A stretch of DNA of 64,000 nt, from NCBI RefSeq assembly GCF_047511655.1, contig NC_133390.1, forward strand, positions 130,873,583 through 130,937,582. The letters are read 5' to 3'. The stretch is from Castor canadensis (lineage: Eukaryota > Chordata > Mammalia > Rodentia > Castoridae). Each line of letters opens with the position of its first letter. Position 1 is the stretch's first letter. Shown here piece by piece: positions 51,785-63,434 of this stretch. The notes beneath the pieces are model-generated. The model saw only the letters and a program-made list of their open reading frames with translations. It was not told the DNA's origin and did no database searches. The position numbers were made by a program, and so were the translations under genes.

Positions 51785-52242
51785 TTTTTTTTTTCTTTTA
51801 TTATTCATATGTGCATACAAGGCTTGGGTCATTTCTCCCCCCTGCCCCCACCTCCTCCCTTACCATCCACTCCGCCCCCTCCCTCTCCCCCCAACCCCCT
51901 CAATACCCAGCAGAAACTATTTTGCCCTTATTTCTAATTTTGTTGTAGAGAGAATATAAGCAATAATAGGAAGGAACAAGGGTTTTTGCTGGTTGAGATA
52001 AGGATAGCTATACAGGGCATTGACTCACATTGATTTCCTGTGCATGTGTGTTACCTTCTAGGTTAATTCTTTTTGATCTAATCTTTTCTCTAGTTCCTGG
52101 TCCCCTTTTCCTATTGGCCTCAGTTGCTTTTAAGGTATCTGCTTTAGTTTGTCTGTGTTAAGGGCAACAAATGCTAGCTAATTTTTTAGATGTCTTACCT
52201 ATCCTCACCCCTCCCTTGTGTGCTCTCGCTTTTATCATGTGC
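51785..52242 (-). mobile_element. 5'-truncated young L1 tail, minus orientation
   Basis: Reverse complement of the young L1 3' UTR: T-rich tail, 'TTATTCATATGTGCATACAA', a C-rich tract (51836-51905, G-rich on the element strand) and the body up to 'CTTTTATCATGTGC'. A 15-bp duplication AGAGAGACATCTTTC flanks it at 51770-51784 and 52243-52257. It lies in the DCLK2 intron in the same orientation as the gene. Confidence 0.95.
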
Positions 52243-52475
52243 AGAGAGACATCTTTCAAGGCCCAGTCAATGAGCCAATTGTCAGCTCTAACATTACCTT
52301 AATCTCTGCCTGAAAAACTAATGCTGGAATTAGATAACATTTAGACTCCTGACATAACAATATGTTGAACTTTACTCACCCTCAAAAAGGTCACGTTTTA
52401 TAAATGTGACAGGCTGTCCATTTCAATAAATGAAAGCTGACAAATTCCCCACTGGAGAGCAAATATATTGACTAC

Positions 52476-52685
52476 AAAAGATGGCAAACATGGGCAGCTT
52501 TCTGCAGTTTCTGAAGAAGCCATATTACACAGGGGCACACACATACTCAAAGTTTATTTGAAAAAAAAAGTGGACTTTCTTCAAAATCAGGAAAGAGAAA
52601 AAGGTCTAATTATCAGTTAGGATGGATACCAGTAAACAACAACTCATGAATTTGAACTGAAAATTTTTAAGTACTCTGCAGTTTG

Positions 52686-52723
<38 letters not shown>
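52476..52723. repeat. Direct duplication, left copy
   Basis: The sequence from AAAAGATGGCAAACATGGGC to the (TC)n tract (52688-52723) recurs at 55977-56210 at a constant offset of 3501 bp. Only two substitutions were seen outside the (TC)n run, and no indel. Confidence 0.95.
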
Positions 52724-52726
<3 letters not shown>

Positions 52727-52727
52727 T

Positions 52728-54716
52728 CATTTCATGATAAAAGCTCTAAGAAAACTAGAAATAGAAGGAAAGTACCTCAACATTATAAAAGCTATATATG
52801 ACAAACCTATAGCCAGCATTATACTTAACGGAGAAAAACTGAAACCATTCCCTCTAAAATCAGGAACCAGACAAGGATGCCCACTATCTCCACTCCTATT
52901 CAACATAGTACTGGAATTCTTAGCCAGAGCAATTAGGCAAGAAGAAGGAATAAAAGGAATATAAATAGGTAAAGAAACTGTCAAAATATCCCTATTTGCA
53001 GACGACATGATCCTATACCTTAAAGACCCAAAAAGCTCTACTCAGAAGCTTCTAGACATCATCAATAGCTATAGCAAGGTAGCAGGATATAAAATCAACA
53101 TAGAAAAATCATTAGCATTTCTATACACTAACAATGAGCAAACGGAAAAAGAATGTATGAAAACAATTCCATTTACAATAGCCTCAAAAAAAATCAAATA
53201 CCTAGGCGTAAACCTAACAAAAGATGTGAAAGACCTCTACAAGGAAAACTATACACTTCTGAAGAAAGAGATTGAGGAAGACTATAGAAAGTGGAGAGAT
53301 CTCCCATGCTCATGGATTGGTAGAATCAACATAGTAAAAATGTCGATACTCCCCAAAGTAATCTACATGTTTAATGCAATTCCCATCAAAATTCCAATGA
53401 CATTCATTAAAGAGATTGAAAAATCTACTGTGAAATTTATATGGAAACACAAGAGGCCACGAATAGCCAAGGCAATACTCAGTCAAAAGAACAATGCAGG
53501 AGGTATCACAATACCTGACTTCAAACTATATTACAAAGCAATAACAATAAAAACAGCATGGTACTGGCACAAAAACAGACATGAAGACCAGTGGAACAGA
53601 ATAGAGGATCCAGATATGAAGCCACACAACTATGAGCAACTTATCTTTGACAAAGGAGCTAAAAATATACGATGGAGAAATAGCAGCCTCTTCAACAAAA
53701 ACTGCTGGGAAAACTGGTTAGCAGTCTGCAAAAAACTGAAACTAGATCCATGTATATCACCCTATACCAAGATTAACTCAAAATGGATTAAGGATCTTAA
53801 TATCAGACCCCAAACTCTTAAGTTGATACAAGAAAGAGTAGGAAATACTCTGGAGTTAGTAGGCATAGGTACGAACTTTCTCAATGAAACCCCAGCAGCA
53901 CAGCAACTAAGAGATAGCATAGATAAATGGGACCTCATAAAACTAAAAAGCTTCTGTACATCAAAAGAAATGGTCTCTAAACTGAAGAGAACACCCACAG
54001 AGTGGGAGAAAATATTTGCCAATTATACATCAGACAAAGGACTGATAACCAGAATATACAGGGAACTTAAAAAACTAAATTCTCCCAAAACTAATGAACC
54101 AATAAAGAAATGGGCATGTGAACTAAACAGAACTTTCTCAAAAGAAGAAATTCAAATGGCCAGAAAACACATGAAAAAATGCTCACCATCTCTACCAATA
54201 AAGGAAATGCAAATTAAAACCACACTAAGATTCCACCTCACCCCTGTTAGAATAGCCATCATCAGCAACACCACCAACAACAGGTGTTGGCGAGGATGCG
54301 GGGAAAAAGGAACCCTCTTACACTGTTGGTGGGAATGTAGACTAGTACAACCACTCTGGAAAAAAATTTGGAGGCTACTTAAAAAGCTGGACATCGATCT
54401 ACCATTTGATCCAGCAATACCACTCTTGGGGATATACCCAAAAGACTGTTACTCCAGAGGCACCTGCACATCCATGTTTATTGCGGCACTATTCACAATA
54501 GCCAAGTTATGGAAACAGCCAAGATGCCCCAGCACTGACGAATGGATTAAGAAAATGTGGTATCTATACACAATGGAATTTTATGCAGCCATGAAGAAGA
54601 ACGAAATGTTATCATTCGCTGGTAAATGGATGGAATTGGAGAACATCATTCTGAGTGAGGTTAGCCTGGCCCAAAAGACCAAAAATCGTATGTTCTCCCT
54701 CATATGTGGACATTAG
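52728..54716 (+). pseudogene. L1 copy 3 ORF2 C-terminal two-fifths, one stop
   Basis: Truncated L1 ORF2 without endonuclease or the front of the RT. The frame is open apart from one TAA at 52962-52964 (a glutamine codon in copy 2), so 569 codons follow from 53007. '[20 protein letters not shown]' is near 52861, and the intact 'FADDMILYL' catalytic box is near 52996. The cysteine-rich C-terminal motif has spacing CX3CX7HX4C ('[14 protein letters not shown]') near 54298-54342. The end 'MFSLICGH' matches the other copies. The 5' truncation makes it non-functional, though it is the best-kept ORF2 end here. Confidence 0.92.
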
Positions 54717-55191
54717 ATCAAGGGCAAACACAACAAGGGAATTGGACTATGAGCACATGATAAAAGCGAGAGCACACAAGGGAGGGGTGAGGATAGGTAA
54801 GACACCTAAAAAACTAGCTAGCATTTGTTGCCCTTAATGCAGAGAAACTAAAGCAGATACCTTAAAGCAACTGAGGCCAATAGGAAAAGGGGACCAGGAA
54901 CTAGAGAAAAGGTTAGATCAAAAAGAATTAACTAGAAGGTAACACCCACGCACAGGAAATCAATGTGAGTCAATGCCCTGTATAGCTATCCTTATCTCAA
55001 CCAGCAAAACCCCTTGTTCCTTCCTATTATTGCTTATACTCTCTCTACAACAAAATTAGAGATAAGGGCAAAATAGTTTCTGCTGGGTATTGAGGGGGGG
55101 GAGCGGGAGGGGGTGGGGGCAGGGGGGAGAAATGACCCAAGCCTTGTATGCACATATGAATAATAAAAGAAAAATGAAAAAAAAAAGAAAA

Positions 55192-55959
55192 CCAGAATAG
55201 ACCAAGATCAGTAATGAGATTGAATTAATAATAAGTTTCCCAGAAAAGAAAATTCAAACCCAGGTGGATTGACTTCTGAATGTTATCAAACTTTTAAAGG
55301 ACTAACACCAATTCTTCTCAACTAATGTCAAAAACGTAAAGGAAATGAATTCTTCCAAATTCATTCTACAAGGCCAGAACTACCCTGATATGAAAACCAC
55401 AAAAACCACAAAAAGAAAATTACAGACCAATATCACTGATGAACACAGATAACAAACGTTCATAAGAAAACACTAGCAAACTGAATCCAGCAACACATCA
55501 AAGAGATTATACACCATTATTATGTAAGATTCAGCCTAGGAATGCAAGGATGGTTAAATATGCAAGCAAATCAGTGTAATAGCCAACATCAACAGAATTA
55601 AGGACAAAAAAAGTATAAAAGCATCTCAGTAGACAATGAAAAAGCATTTAATAGAATTCAACATCCCCAAGGTTTGAGGGCTGCCCAACCCACTGATGAC
55701 TATTTCAGCCCCCTTGATCCACTTTAGACACTCAAGAAGATCTGAACAGGATTTGCCTACCCAGTCCTGACACTACACTCTCTTTCAGGGCCTCTCTAGG
55801 GGAGCACAGACTCTTATTCCCATTCCTGCTGCCTTTAGCCCTACCTGGTCCAGCATGCACCTCTGGTGCAGTGGAGATGCATCTTAAGTTCTGCTCCTTT
55901 GTGGGACCTGATAATTTTTCAGCTGTTTGCTATTGAAATAATAAACATGTACTTGGCTG
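55192..55959 (+). other. Transduced flanking sequence (old L1 piece plus unique 3' end)
   Basis: 55196-55668 is an older L1 ORF2 RT fragment in plus orientation: 'AAATTACAGACCAATATCAC' near 55421, 'CCTAGGAATGCAAGGATGG' near 55534 and 'GAAAAAGCATTTAATAGAAT' near 55638. 55669-55959 is unassigned sequence ending in AATAAA 14 bases before the poly(A). It is read as genomic DNA carried along from the source locus of copy 3. Confidence 0.65.
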
Positions 55960-55976
55960 AAAAAAAGGAAAAAAAA

Positions 55977-56187
55977 AAAAGATGGCAAACATGGGCAGCT
56001 TTCTGCAGTTTCTGAAGAAGCCATATTACACAGGGGCACACACATACTCAAAGTTTATTTGAAAAAAAAAGTGGACTTGCTTCAAAATCAGGAAAGAGAA
56101 AAAGGTCTAATTATCAGTTAGGATGGATACCAGTAAACAACAGCTCATGAATTTGAACTGAAAATTTTTAAGTACTCTGCAGTTTGC

Positions 56188-56210
<23 letters not shown>
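55977..56210. repeat. Direct duplication, right copy
   Basis: Second copy of 52476-52723. The (TC)n here is shorter (56188-56210) and runs on into (CA)n (56211-56240), which is absent from the left copy because the L1 begins there. Confidence 0.95.
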
Positions 56211-56224
<14 letters not shown>

Positions 56225-56240
56225 ACACACACACACATAT

Positions 56241-56814
56241 GCACAGTTCATTGCCCTAAGGCACTAACAGCATGTGTGTACTGACATTTGGGTCAAACCA
56301 GTTTTTTGGAGGCCATCAACTCATCCACACTGAAACATTATTCCTTGCAGTGCTTCTACTCCCTGGAGCAAACCTCTCCCTGCATTCTAACAGGTGCTGG
56401 ACTCTCTATTTTAAAATCGTTGACAAATAAGTCAATTTGCACAAGTGAGAGCTTCTCTTGCCCAAGAAGTGGGGTAAACAATAGACTGGTTCTAGGAACA
56501 TGCAACCTAAACTAACTGTCCACCAAAGAAAACAGTCCTGTAGGGTAAATGATCTCATTCCACATAGCTGAGAACTTGTATAACCACTATAATGCTTTAG
56601 TAGGCATATATCCGAAATGTTCAGCTCCTGGGACCTATTCATGCCTCTAATCAGAATCTCTCCTGCTTAAACAATTCAGTGAAAACAGTGTAGTCATTTT
56701 AAAAAAACACCGCTCTGTTGAAATTCCAAAGTATCCATGATAAACAGTGTATACCACATCACACACAAAAGTACTTGAGCTCAGACCCAAAAGAAACACA
56801 ATCAAAAATCAAGC
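56241..56814. other. Unassigned DNA before the endogenous retrovirus
   Basis: No gene or recognised repeat. The last bases before the LTR are 'AAAAATCAAGC'. Confidence 0.45.
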
Positions 56815-57192
56815 TGTAGCAGAGAGGAGGGCCAGAAGAGAAACCGATATGCCTGTGTTCTGATAAAGTAGCAGTGGGGAAGGGATGGCATAGCAGAGAG
56901 ATAAAACCTAAAGAATCCAAATGTGAAGAAGGTCATGCAGCACTAGAGACTAGGGGTAGAAGGGCACTTAGCACTAGGGTAAAGTAGCCTATAAAATTCC
57001 ATGTAACCATATATGGGTTAAACCATATACTTTTTTAATTGTCTGCAACTTGCTGGCAGGGTACATAAGGTGAGACCCTTTTGTTCTCAGGGCTCAGCCT
57101 TTGGACACAAGTCTGCTGAGTCTATGCCAGCACAATAAAGCATTGCTTCCTGGCTTCAGTGTCTCATGTCTCTGTTTGAGTTTCCCATAACA
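56815..57192 (+). repeat. 5' LTR of the endogenous retrovirus
   Basis: 378-bp LTR with TG...CA ends. TATAAAA is at 56990-56996 and a polyadenylation signal AATAAA at 57134-57139. It matches the 3' LTR along its length apart from a block missing there. Confidence 0.93.
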
Positions 57193-57197
57193 CTTCT

Positions 57198-57215
57198 TGG
57201 GGGCTCGCTGCTGGA
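57198..57215 (+). other. Retroviral primer binding site, tRNA-Pro-like
   Basis: TGGGGGCTCG, five bases after the 5' LTR end, is identical to the first ten bases of the tRNA-Pro primer site used by many gammaretroviruses; the following bases diverge. Confidence 0.75.
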
Positions 57216-57605
57216 ACTTCAGAGATGGTGGTTTTTCACCTCCTTTGTCACTGGGGGTGTGTTCCCTGGACCTCTGGGAGAAGTGATCCCACCAGGCACC
57301 AATGGACAGTTTGATCCAGAGGAGGGAAAATCAGGGTGAGGGCCTTGGACACACAATGGAACCCAGTGAGGCGCAAGAACCAGAGAGGGGTAAAAACCTG
57401 GGTTCAAATTCAGGCATGCCTCAGAAGGCAGAAGGGGAGTCTGATCAACTCCCAGTGAGACACGTAGCCTTTTGGGGTAAAACCGTGTCTCTCAGGTTCA
57501 GGGAGTGGGGTAGAAGTACTGTGCTGTGTGGGACTGTGTGAAAGTGTGAGCCTGAGATGCAGCCAGCTGCAAAGCAAGTGCGGAGTACCATACACGTTTT
57601 TAGGC
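57216..57605 (+). other. Retroviral leader remnant, gag missing
   Basis: About 390 bp between primer site and pol. No capsid or nucleocapsid motif (for example a CCHC knuckle) is seen. The sequence is interpreted as leader or very short gag remnant adjoining a large deletion. Confidence 0.55.
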
Positions 57606-60193
57606 CTTGACCCAGCCTAGATCTTAAAGACACATTCTTCTGCATTTGTCTGGCCCCACAGAGCCAGCCTATTTTTTCCTTCCAATGGGAAAATCCCAAC
57701 ACTGGGGAAAAGGGGCGACTAACCTAGACTCGGTTGCCACAAGGTTTCAAAATTCACCCACTATTTTCACAACTGCCCTGGCATCATACCTAAAAGCCTT
57801 CTCAGCCAACCAACATGGCTGCACACTCCTCCAGTATATAGATGACCTCCTGCTGGCTGGACTAACTTCTGAGGACTGTATGGAAAGGACACGCCTTCTC
57901 CTTTCTCTTTTATGGGAGGCAGGACACAAAGTTGCTAGGAAAAAGGCCCAGATTTGCCAAAACACTGTCAAATACTTCAGCTTTCACCTGTCCCAGGGGC
58001 AACACAGGCTCGGCCCTGAGAGGAAACGATGTATGTTCTATCCCAGCCCCTCAGACCTGCCGGCAAATTAGAGAATTTTTGGGAGCTGTAGGTTTCTGCC
58101 GAATCTGGATCCCGAACTACTCCCTCTTGGCCAAAGCCCTCTATGAAGACACAAAGTGGGAAGAACGGGAGCCTTTAGTATGGGGGAGGAAGCAAGAGAA
58201 AGCCTTTAAAGAAATCAAGAAGGCCCTCACAATTACCCCTACTGTAGGCCTGCCAGATGTTATGAAACACTTTTTCCTGTATGTCCATGAGCAAAATGGA
58301 ATAGGTATTGGGGTCCTGACTCAGTTACTGGGCTCCTGGCATCATCCAGTGGCTTACTTGTCAAAACAACTGATGCCATTTCCCAAGGCTGGCTGCCTTG
58401 CATGTGTGCCCTAGTAGCCACCACTGCCCTGGCAACAGAAGAACACACTGTCTGGGTTCCCCACTCCTTCCTGACACTCATGAAGTATAAGGGAAATTAT
58501 TGACTGACAAACTCTTGGATGGTCAAATACCAGAGTATGCTATGTGAAAATCTGCACATCTGGCTGGAGATTAAGACTCTAAACCCGGCCACTATATTGC
58601 TGATTGACTCAACCTCCTGGTGGTTATGGGTGAACTTTTCTTGATCTGGCCAGATCTAACTGATCAGCCTACCAGCAGTTCAGACATTAAATATTTCACT
58701 GATAGCAGCAGCTTTGTCTGGGACAGCACACACTTTGCCAGGTATGCGGTGGTGACTTTGGACTCAGTTATTGAGGTTCACCTGCTGCCAGTTGGGACTT
58801 CTGCACAAAAGGCTGAACTTGTCGCCCTCACACAGGCACTATAGCTCGCTGCAGGAGTACAAGTAAACATCTACACTGCTCTAAATATGCTTTCACAACC
58901 ATTCATGTCCATGGCCTTATATAAAGAGAGGAGACTCAATAACTTCGGAGGAAAAAGTGTTAAGTATGGGCAGGAAATCCTTGAACTGCTAGACACTGTG
59001 TGAGCCCCTAAACAGGCGGCAGTTATACACTGCTAAGGGCACCAGAAGGGAGATGCAAGAATTGCCTGGGGAAACTAGAAAGCTGACAAAGAGGCCAAAC
59101 AAGTGGTCCTCATGAGGGGGCTAGCCCCAACTGTTCTGATAGCTGCCTTGTTCCCATGCTTCTTAGCTGAATGGGACTCATGGTACACACTATAAGAACA
59201 GGTTTGGTTTAAGACTGAGGAGGGAAACTTTCTACCCACTGGATGGTGGGAGTTTGCTGATGGCCGCATTGCCATCCCTGAGTCGCTGTCCCCTACATTT
59301 GTCAAGCAGTTCCAAAAGGAATTCATTCAGGGCAAACAGCCCTTGAAACCACCTAGGCTCAATATTTTTATGTCCCCAAGCTCTCTAGCATAAGTAAGGC
59401 AGTATGTGAAAGATGTAGCCTATGTGCCAAAAATAACCCCAGACACAGGCCAAGAGTGTATCACCCACCCCAGGCACAGAGTGTTGGTGGAACTCCTCTT
59501 GAAAACTTGACCATGGATTTCAATGAAATGACATGAGCTTGAGGATGCAAATACTGTTGGTGTCTGTACCTTCTCAGGATGGGTGGAAGCCTTCCCCACA
59601 TGGACTGAAAGGGCCCGGGAGGTGGCAAGATGTCTGTTAAAGGAAACCATCCCTTGGTTTGGAATACCTGTGTCTATTGGGTCAGATAATGGGCCAGCCT
59701 TTGTGATAGAGGTGATACAGCTAATGGCTAAGAGCTTAGGTATCACCTGGAAGTTGCATATGGCTACTGTCCCCAGAGTTCAGGAAAAGTGGAGCACATA
59801 AATAGAACCCTAAAATTTCAGTTAGGAAAGCTGTGCCAGGAGACCCATCTGCAGTGGGATCAATTACTGCCCATAGCATTACTAAGAATTAGGTCTAGTA
59901 CCGTGAAGCAGAGAAGCCTCTCACCCTTTGTAGTCCTTTATAGACACCCATCCCCCTTAATCAAGAGCATAAGGGGAGACCTTAAGGAAATAGGTGACCT
60001 CACCTTGAGGCAACAGATGCAGGCCCTTGGGTTGACTCTCTCAAAGATCAATGACTGGGTCCAGGACAGACTTCCTGTCAGCCTGACAACTCCCACACAC
60101 CTTTACAGGCCAGGTAAAGGAATGGAATGTCCAACTGCTAAAGCCTCATTGGAGAGGCCCTCTTGTTATTTTTTCTATCCCAACCACAGTTAA
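57606..60193 (+). pseudogene. pol: Retroviral pol remnant (RT, RNase H, integrase)
   Basis: RT begins at its motif A ('LKDTFFC' near 57625) and contains the YIDD catalytic box near 57838. The frame then shifts between about 57900 and 58100 and the thumb/connection region follows. RNase H is near 58640-59040: 'YFTDSSSF' carries a catalytic aspartate position and 'AELVALTQAL' a glutamate position. Integrase is at about 59290-60193: zinc-domain cysteines 'CSLCAKN' near 59418, then 'SDNGPAF' with the second DDE aspartate near 59684. The third acidic residue lies in a different frame ('VEHINRTL' near 59788) because of a frameshift. Many stops elsewhere. No activity is expected. Confidence 0.9.
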
Positions 60194-60405
60194 AGTAACA
60201 GAGATAGCTCTTTGGATCCACTACAGCCAAGTCAAGCCAGCTTCTCTCAGGTGGGAGTGCATCTGCAATCTGGCTTCACTGTATAAGATCACCCTCCAGA
60301 ACATCAGAATCCTTCCTCAACAGGACTCCATTTCCAGGAAACAATAGGGAACCATGAACACAAGATGACAGCCCTGCTCTAGTCACTCCAGAAGCTGACT
60401 AGTCT

Positions 60406-63399
60406 ATGCATGGCACAAGCATGAGGAATCAACTGTCTAATGGGATAGATGAACTGTTTCTATGTCACTTATTTTACTGTAATACATTGTCACCCCTTCT
60501 CTGTATCTGTTGCTGTAGTTCTCACCCTAATCTTCACCATAGGTTTGGCAGAAAGTGCCCCATCAACTGGACTCATGGTGAAAAGTTTTTATTAACTCTC
60601 TTCTACCTCTTTTGGGCAGGATGGCATAATTACTGTTTATTGTTACTGATGTGGTTTTCCTTTGTGGTCCCAGAGCCCTCATCCTATGACCCATGTATTC
60701 ACATATCTCAATCGGGTCAGGGGGTTACTTGGACCCTGCTTTACCACACTCATTTCTCCTGCCAAGGAACAGTCTCAGGGATCTGCAGGCATAACAAAAC
60801 CACCTATTCTATTTGCCTGCAAGAGGGCCAATATACTAGCCATTACCCAAACAATGAATGGCTAGAAGTCAGGTGCCATGACAAGAAAGACTGCATAATT
60901 CAAAGGGTCCAGATCACCAATCCAAAACAGCCAATGTCAATACAGTTTGATGTGTGTGGGGTCCTAGAACATGACAAGTCCCCTCACCTGTATGCAGTAA
61001 GTAAGAGAGCACTAACGGAAACCAGCTTTTGCAGTTCATGTGGAGGCCTATCTTGGGAACAGGAGTTCAGGTTCAGTGATAAGTATATGTCTGAGATAAC
61101 CAACACTTATGAATGTGCCCTGCCCTACCCCAGCTGGAAATGTGTCTCCTGGGCCACCTGGCAATGTAAAGATAAAACACTGCTCCTTCAAAAGGGTGTC
61201 ACTCCCATGTTTATTGTGGCACTATTCACAATAGCCAAGTTATGGAAAGAGCCAAGATGCCCCACCACTGACAAATGGATTAAGAAAATGTGGTATCTAT
61301 ACACAATGCAATTTTATGCAGCCATGAAGAAGAACGAAATGTTATCATTCACTGGTAAATGGATGGAATTGGAGAACATCATTCTGAGTGAGGTTAGCCT
61401 GGCCCAAAAGACCAAAAATCGTATGTTCTCCCTCATATGTGGACATTAGATCAAGGGCAAACACAACAAGGGGATTGGACTTTGAGCACATGATAAAAGC
61501 AAGAACACACAAGGGAGGGGTGAGGATAGGTAAAACACCTAAAAAATTAGCTAGCATTTGTTGCCCTTAACGCAGAGAAACTAAAGCAGATACCTTAAAA
61601 GCAACTGAGGCCAATAGGAAAAGGGGACCAGGAACTAGAGAAAAGGTTAGATCAAAAAGAATAAACCTAGAAGGTAACACCCACGCACAGGAAATCAATG
61701 TGAGTCAACTCCCTGTATAGCTATCCTTATCTCAACCAGCAAAACCCCTTGTTCCTTCCTATTATTGCTTATACTCTCTCTACAACAAAATTAGAAATAA
61801 GGGCAAAATAGTTTCTGCTGGGTATTGAGGGGGTGGGGGGGAGAGGGAGGGGGTGGAGTGGGTGGTAAGGGAGGGGGTTGGGGCAGGGGGGAGAAATGAC
61901 CCAAGCCTTGTATGCACATATGAATAATAAAAGAAAAAAAAAAGGGTGTCACTACCTCAGGGTGTCACTTAGGGGCCTGTATCCTGTTAATTTTACCATC
62001 CTTGATCTAGAAGATCCTAAGTGGAAAAATGACTGGCAGACTGTCATATATACTACAGGTGGGACAAAGACCCAGGGACTATATTGAACTATAAAAGAAT
62101 TACAGTCTCCCATAAAGCCTCACCATAAAGTCCCACCAGTTTTTTCACTCTTCTATGAAGAAATGGAAAGAACTGTCTCTCCCATCTCCACTACTACCAG
62201 AAATCTGCTTCTAGAACTAGCAGAAACTATAGCTCAAGCTTTTAAAAATCACTTCCTGCTATGCATGTGGGGGGAACGAATATGGGGGATCAATGGCTCT
62301 GGGAGGCTAGAGAGTTGGATCCCCATGAGCACTATAATGAGCCAAGATACCTCCAGCTGGCCACTGGGGTTTGGCTTCCCAAAACCTCAATTATTAGGAG
62401 AAACTGTCTTGTCTGATGGGGAGGACAATTTAACACTTTTGTTGGAAACCTGATATGCCTGGGCCAAAGATTCTATAATGTAACCACCCAGAAAACCCAA
62501 TGGTGAGGATCCCCAAACCATACTGAACCAAACCCCCATCCCTTGTCTAATCTCTCTCATCTCCAACAGGCCTGGAATGATGTTAATGCAGAATTGAATG
62601 ACAAGCCCCAGGTGGGAAAACTGCCTACACTGTACTTCACCCAAACTGGTCAGCATCTTGTGTGTTGGGGTCAATCTGTCCATCCTTCTTCCTGCTCCCA
62701 CTTGCTAGGAGGTAACTCTTAGGAGTTCCAATATACGAAAGCTGGGAATCCCAAAGAAAACAGTATGCCTTACAAATTGGCACACTTTTGTGAAGGATGA
62801 TGAATGGCCCTGGGTGTATAATCCATTATTATGACCCAGCCATGTGGCACAAGATGGGTCTTTAGGGCACCATACTCCCATCTACATGTTGAACTGTATC
62901 ATCACGTTATAGGCTGTTGTTGAAATTATCACTAATGAGATTGCAAGAGCCCTCAATTTATTGGCTAAGCAAAGTACTAAAATGTATAATGCCATCTATC
63001 AAAACCACCTGGCCTTAGACTTTTTTCTGGCTTCTGAGGGAGGAGATTATGGAAAATTTAACCTGAGCAACTGCTACTTACAGATAGTTGATGAAGGAAA
63101 GGTCACAGAAAAAAAATCACAGATGAAATGAGAAAAATTGCCCATGTCCCAGTCCAGACATGGAAAGGTTGGAACCCCAGAGAATTATTTGAGGATGGTT
63201 TTCAATTTTGGGGGCATTCAAAACCCTCATACGTGTTATACTTTTGATTTTAGGGGCTTGCCTGGTTTTGCCCTGCTTGGCTTCCCTGATTGTAAGGTCT
63301 GTCTCCAGCCTCATTGAGGCCATAGTTGAAAGAAAAACAGCCTCCCACGTAATGATGCTATGGAAATATAAACCCCTAAATCAAGATGATGCTCTTTGA
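60406..63399 (+). pseudogene. env: Retroviral env remnant, split by an L1
   Basis: The surface subunit is read at 60406-61203 in one open frame with hydrophobic segments near residues 60-85, then a cysteine-rich extracellular part with several possible N-glycosylation sites. The L1 at 61204-61940 interrupts it. After the L1 (from 61954) the rest of the surface subunit is broken by many stops and shifts. The transmembrane subunit lies at about 62900-63399: an ectodomain with 'NLSNCYL', then in the frame from 63208 a membrane-spanning segment ('ILLILGACLVLPCLASLIV') and a short charged tail. The element cannot make a complete envelope protein. Confidence 0.85.
61204..61940 (+). mobile_element. 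5'-truncated young L1 inserted in env
   Basis: Contains the last 81 codons of L1 ORF2 (to 61449) and the 3' UTR with G-rich tract (61828-61894) and A-tail. A 14-bp duplication AAAAGGGTGTCACT flanks it at 61190-61203 and 61940-61953. It lies in the same orientation as the retrovirus and is younger than it. Confidence 0.96.
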
Positions 63400-63420
63400 T
63401 CCTAGGTAGGTCTGAGCATC

Positions 63421-63434
63421 AAAGAGGGGACTAA
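63421..63434 (+). other. Polypurine tract before 3' LTR
   Basis: AAAGAGGGGACTAA directly precedes the 3' LTR, the expected place for plus-strand priming. Confidence 0.75.

Larger units (their letters stand above)
52724..55976 (+). mobile_element. 5'-truncated L1 (copy 3) with about 770-bp 3' transduction
   Basis: Young L1 sequence starts in the RT region right after a (TC)n run and continues through the rest of ORF2, the 3' UTR with G-rich tract (55092-55129), and a first A-rich tail near 55165-55191. Non-L1-contiguous DNA follows to 55959, made of an older L1 fragment and unique sequence. It ends with AATAAA (55940-55945), then an A-rich tail (55960-55976). This is the layout of a transcript that skipped its own poly(A) site. 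The block is bounded by a 235-bp direct duplication. Confidence 0.85.

Noticed and set aside
57302..57541. Retroviral gag
   Set aside because: Short frame after the leader without matrix, capsid or zinc-knuckle features.
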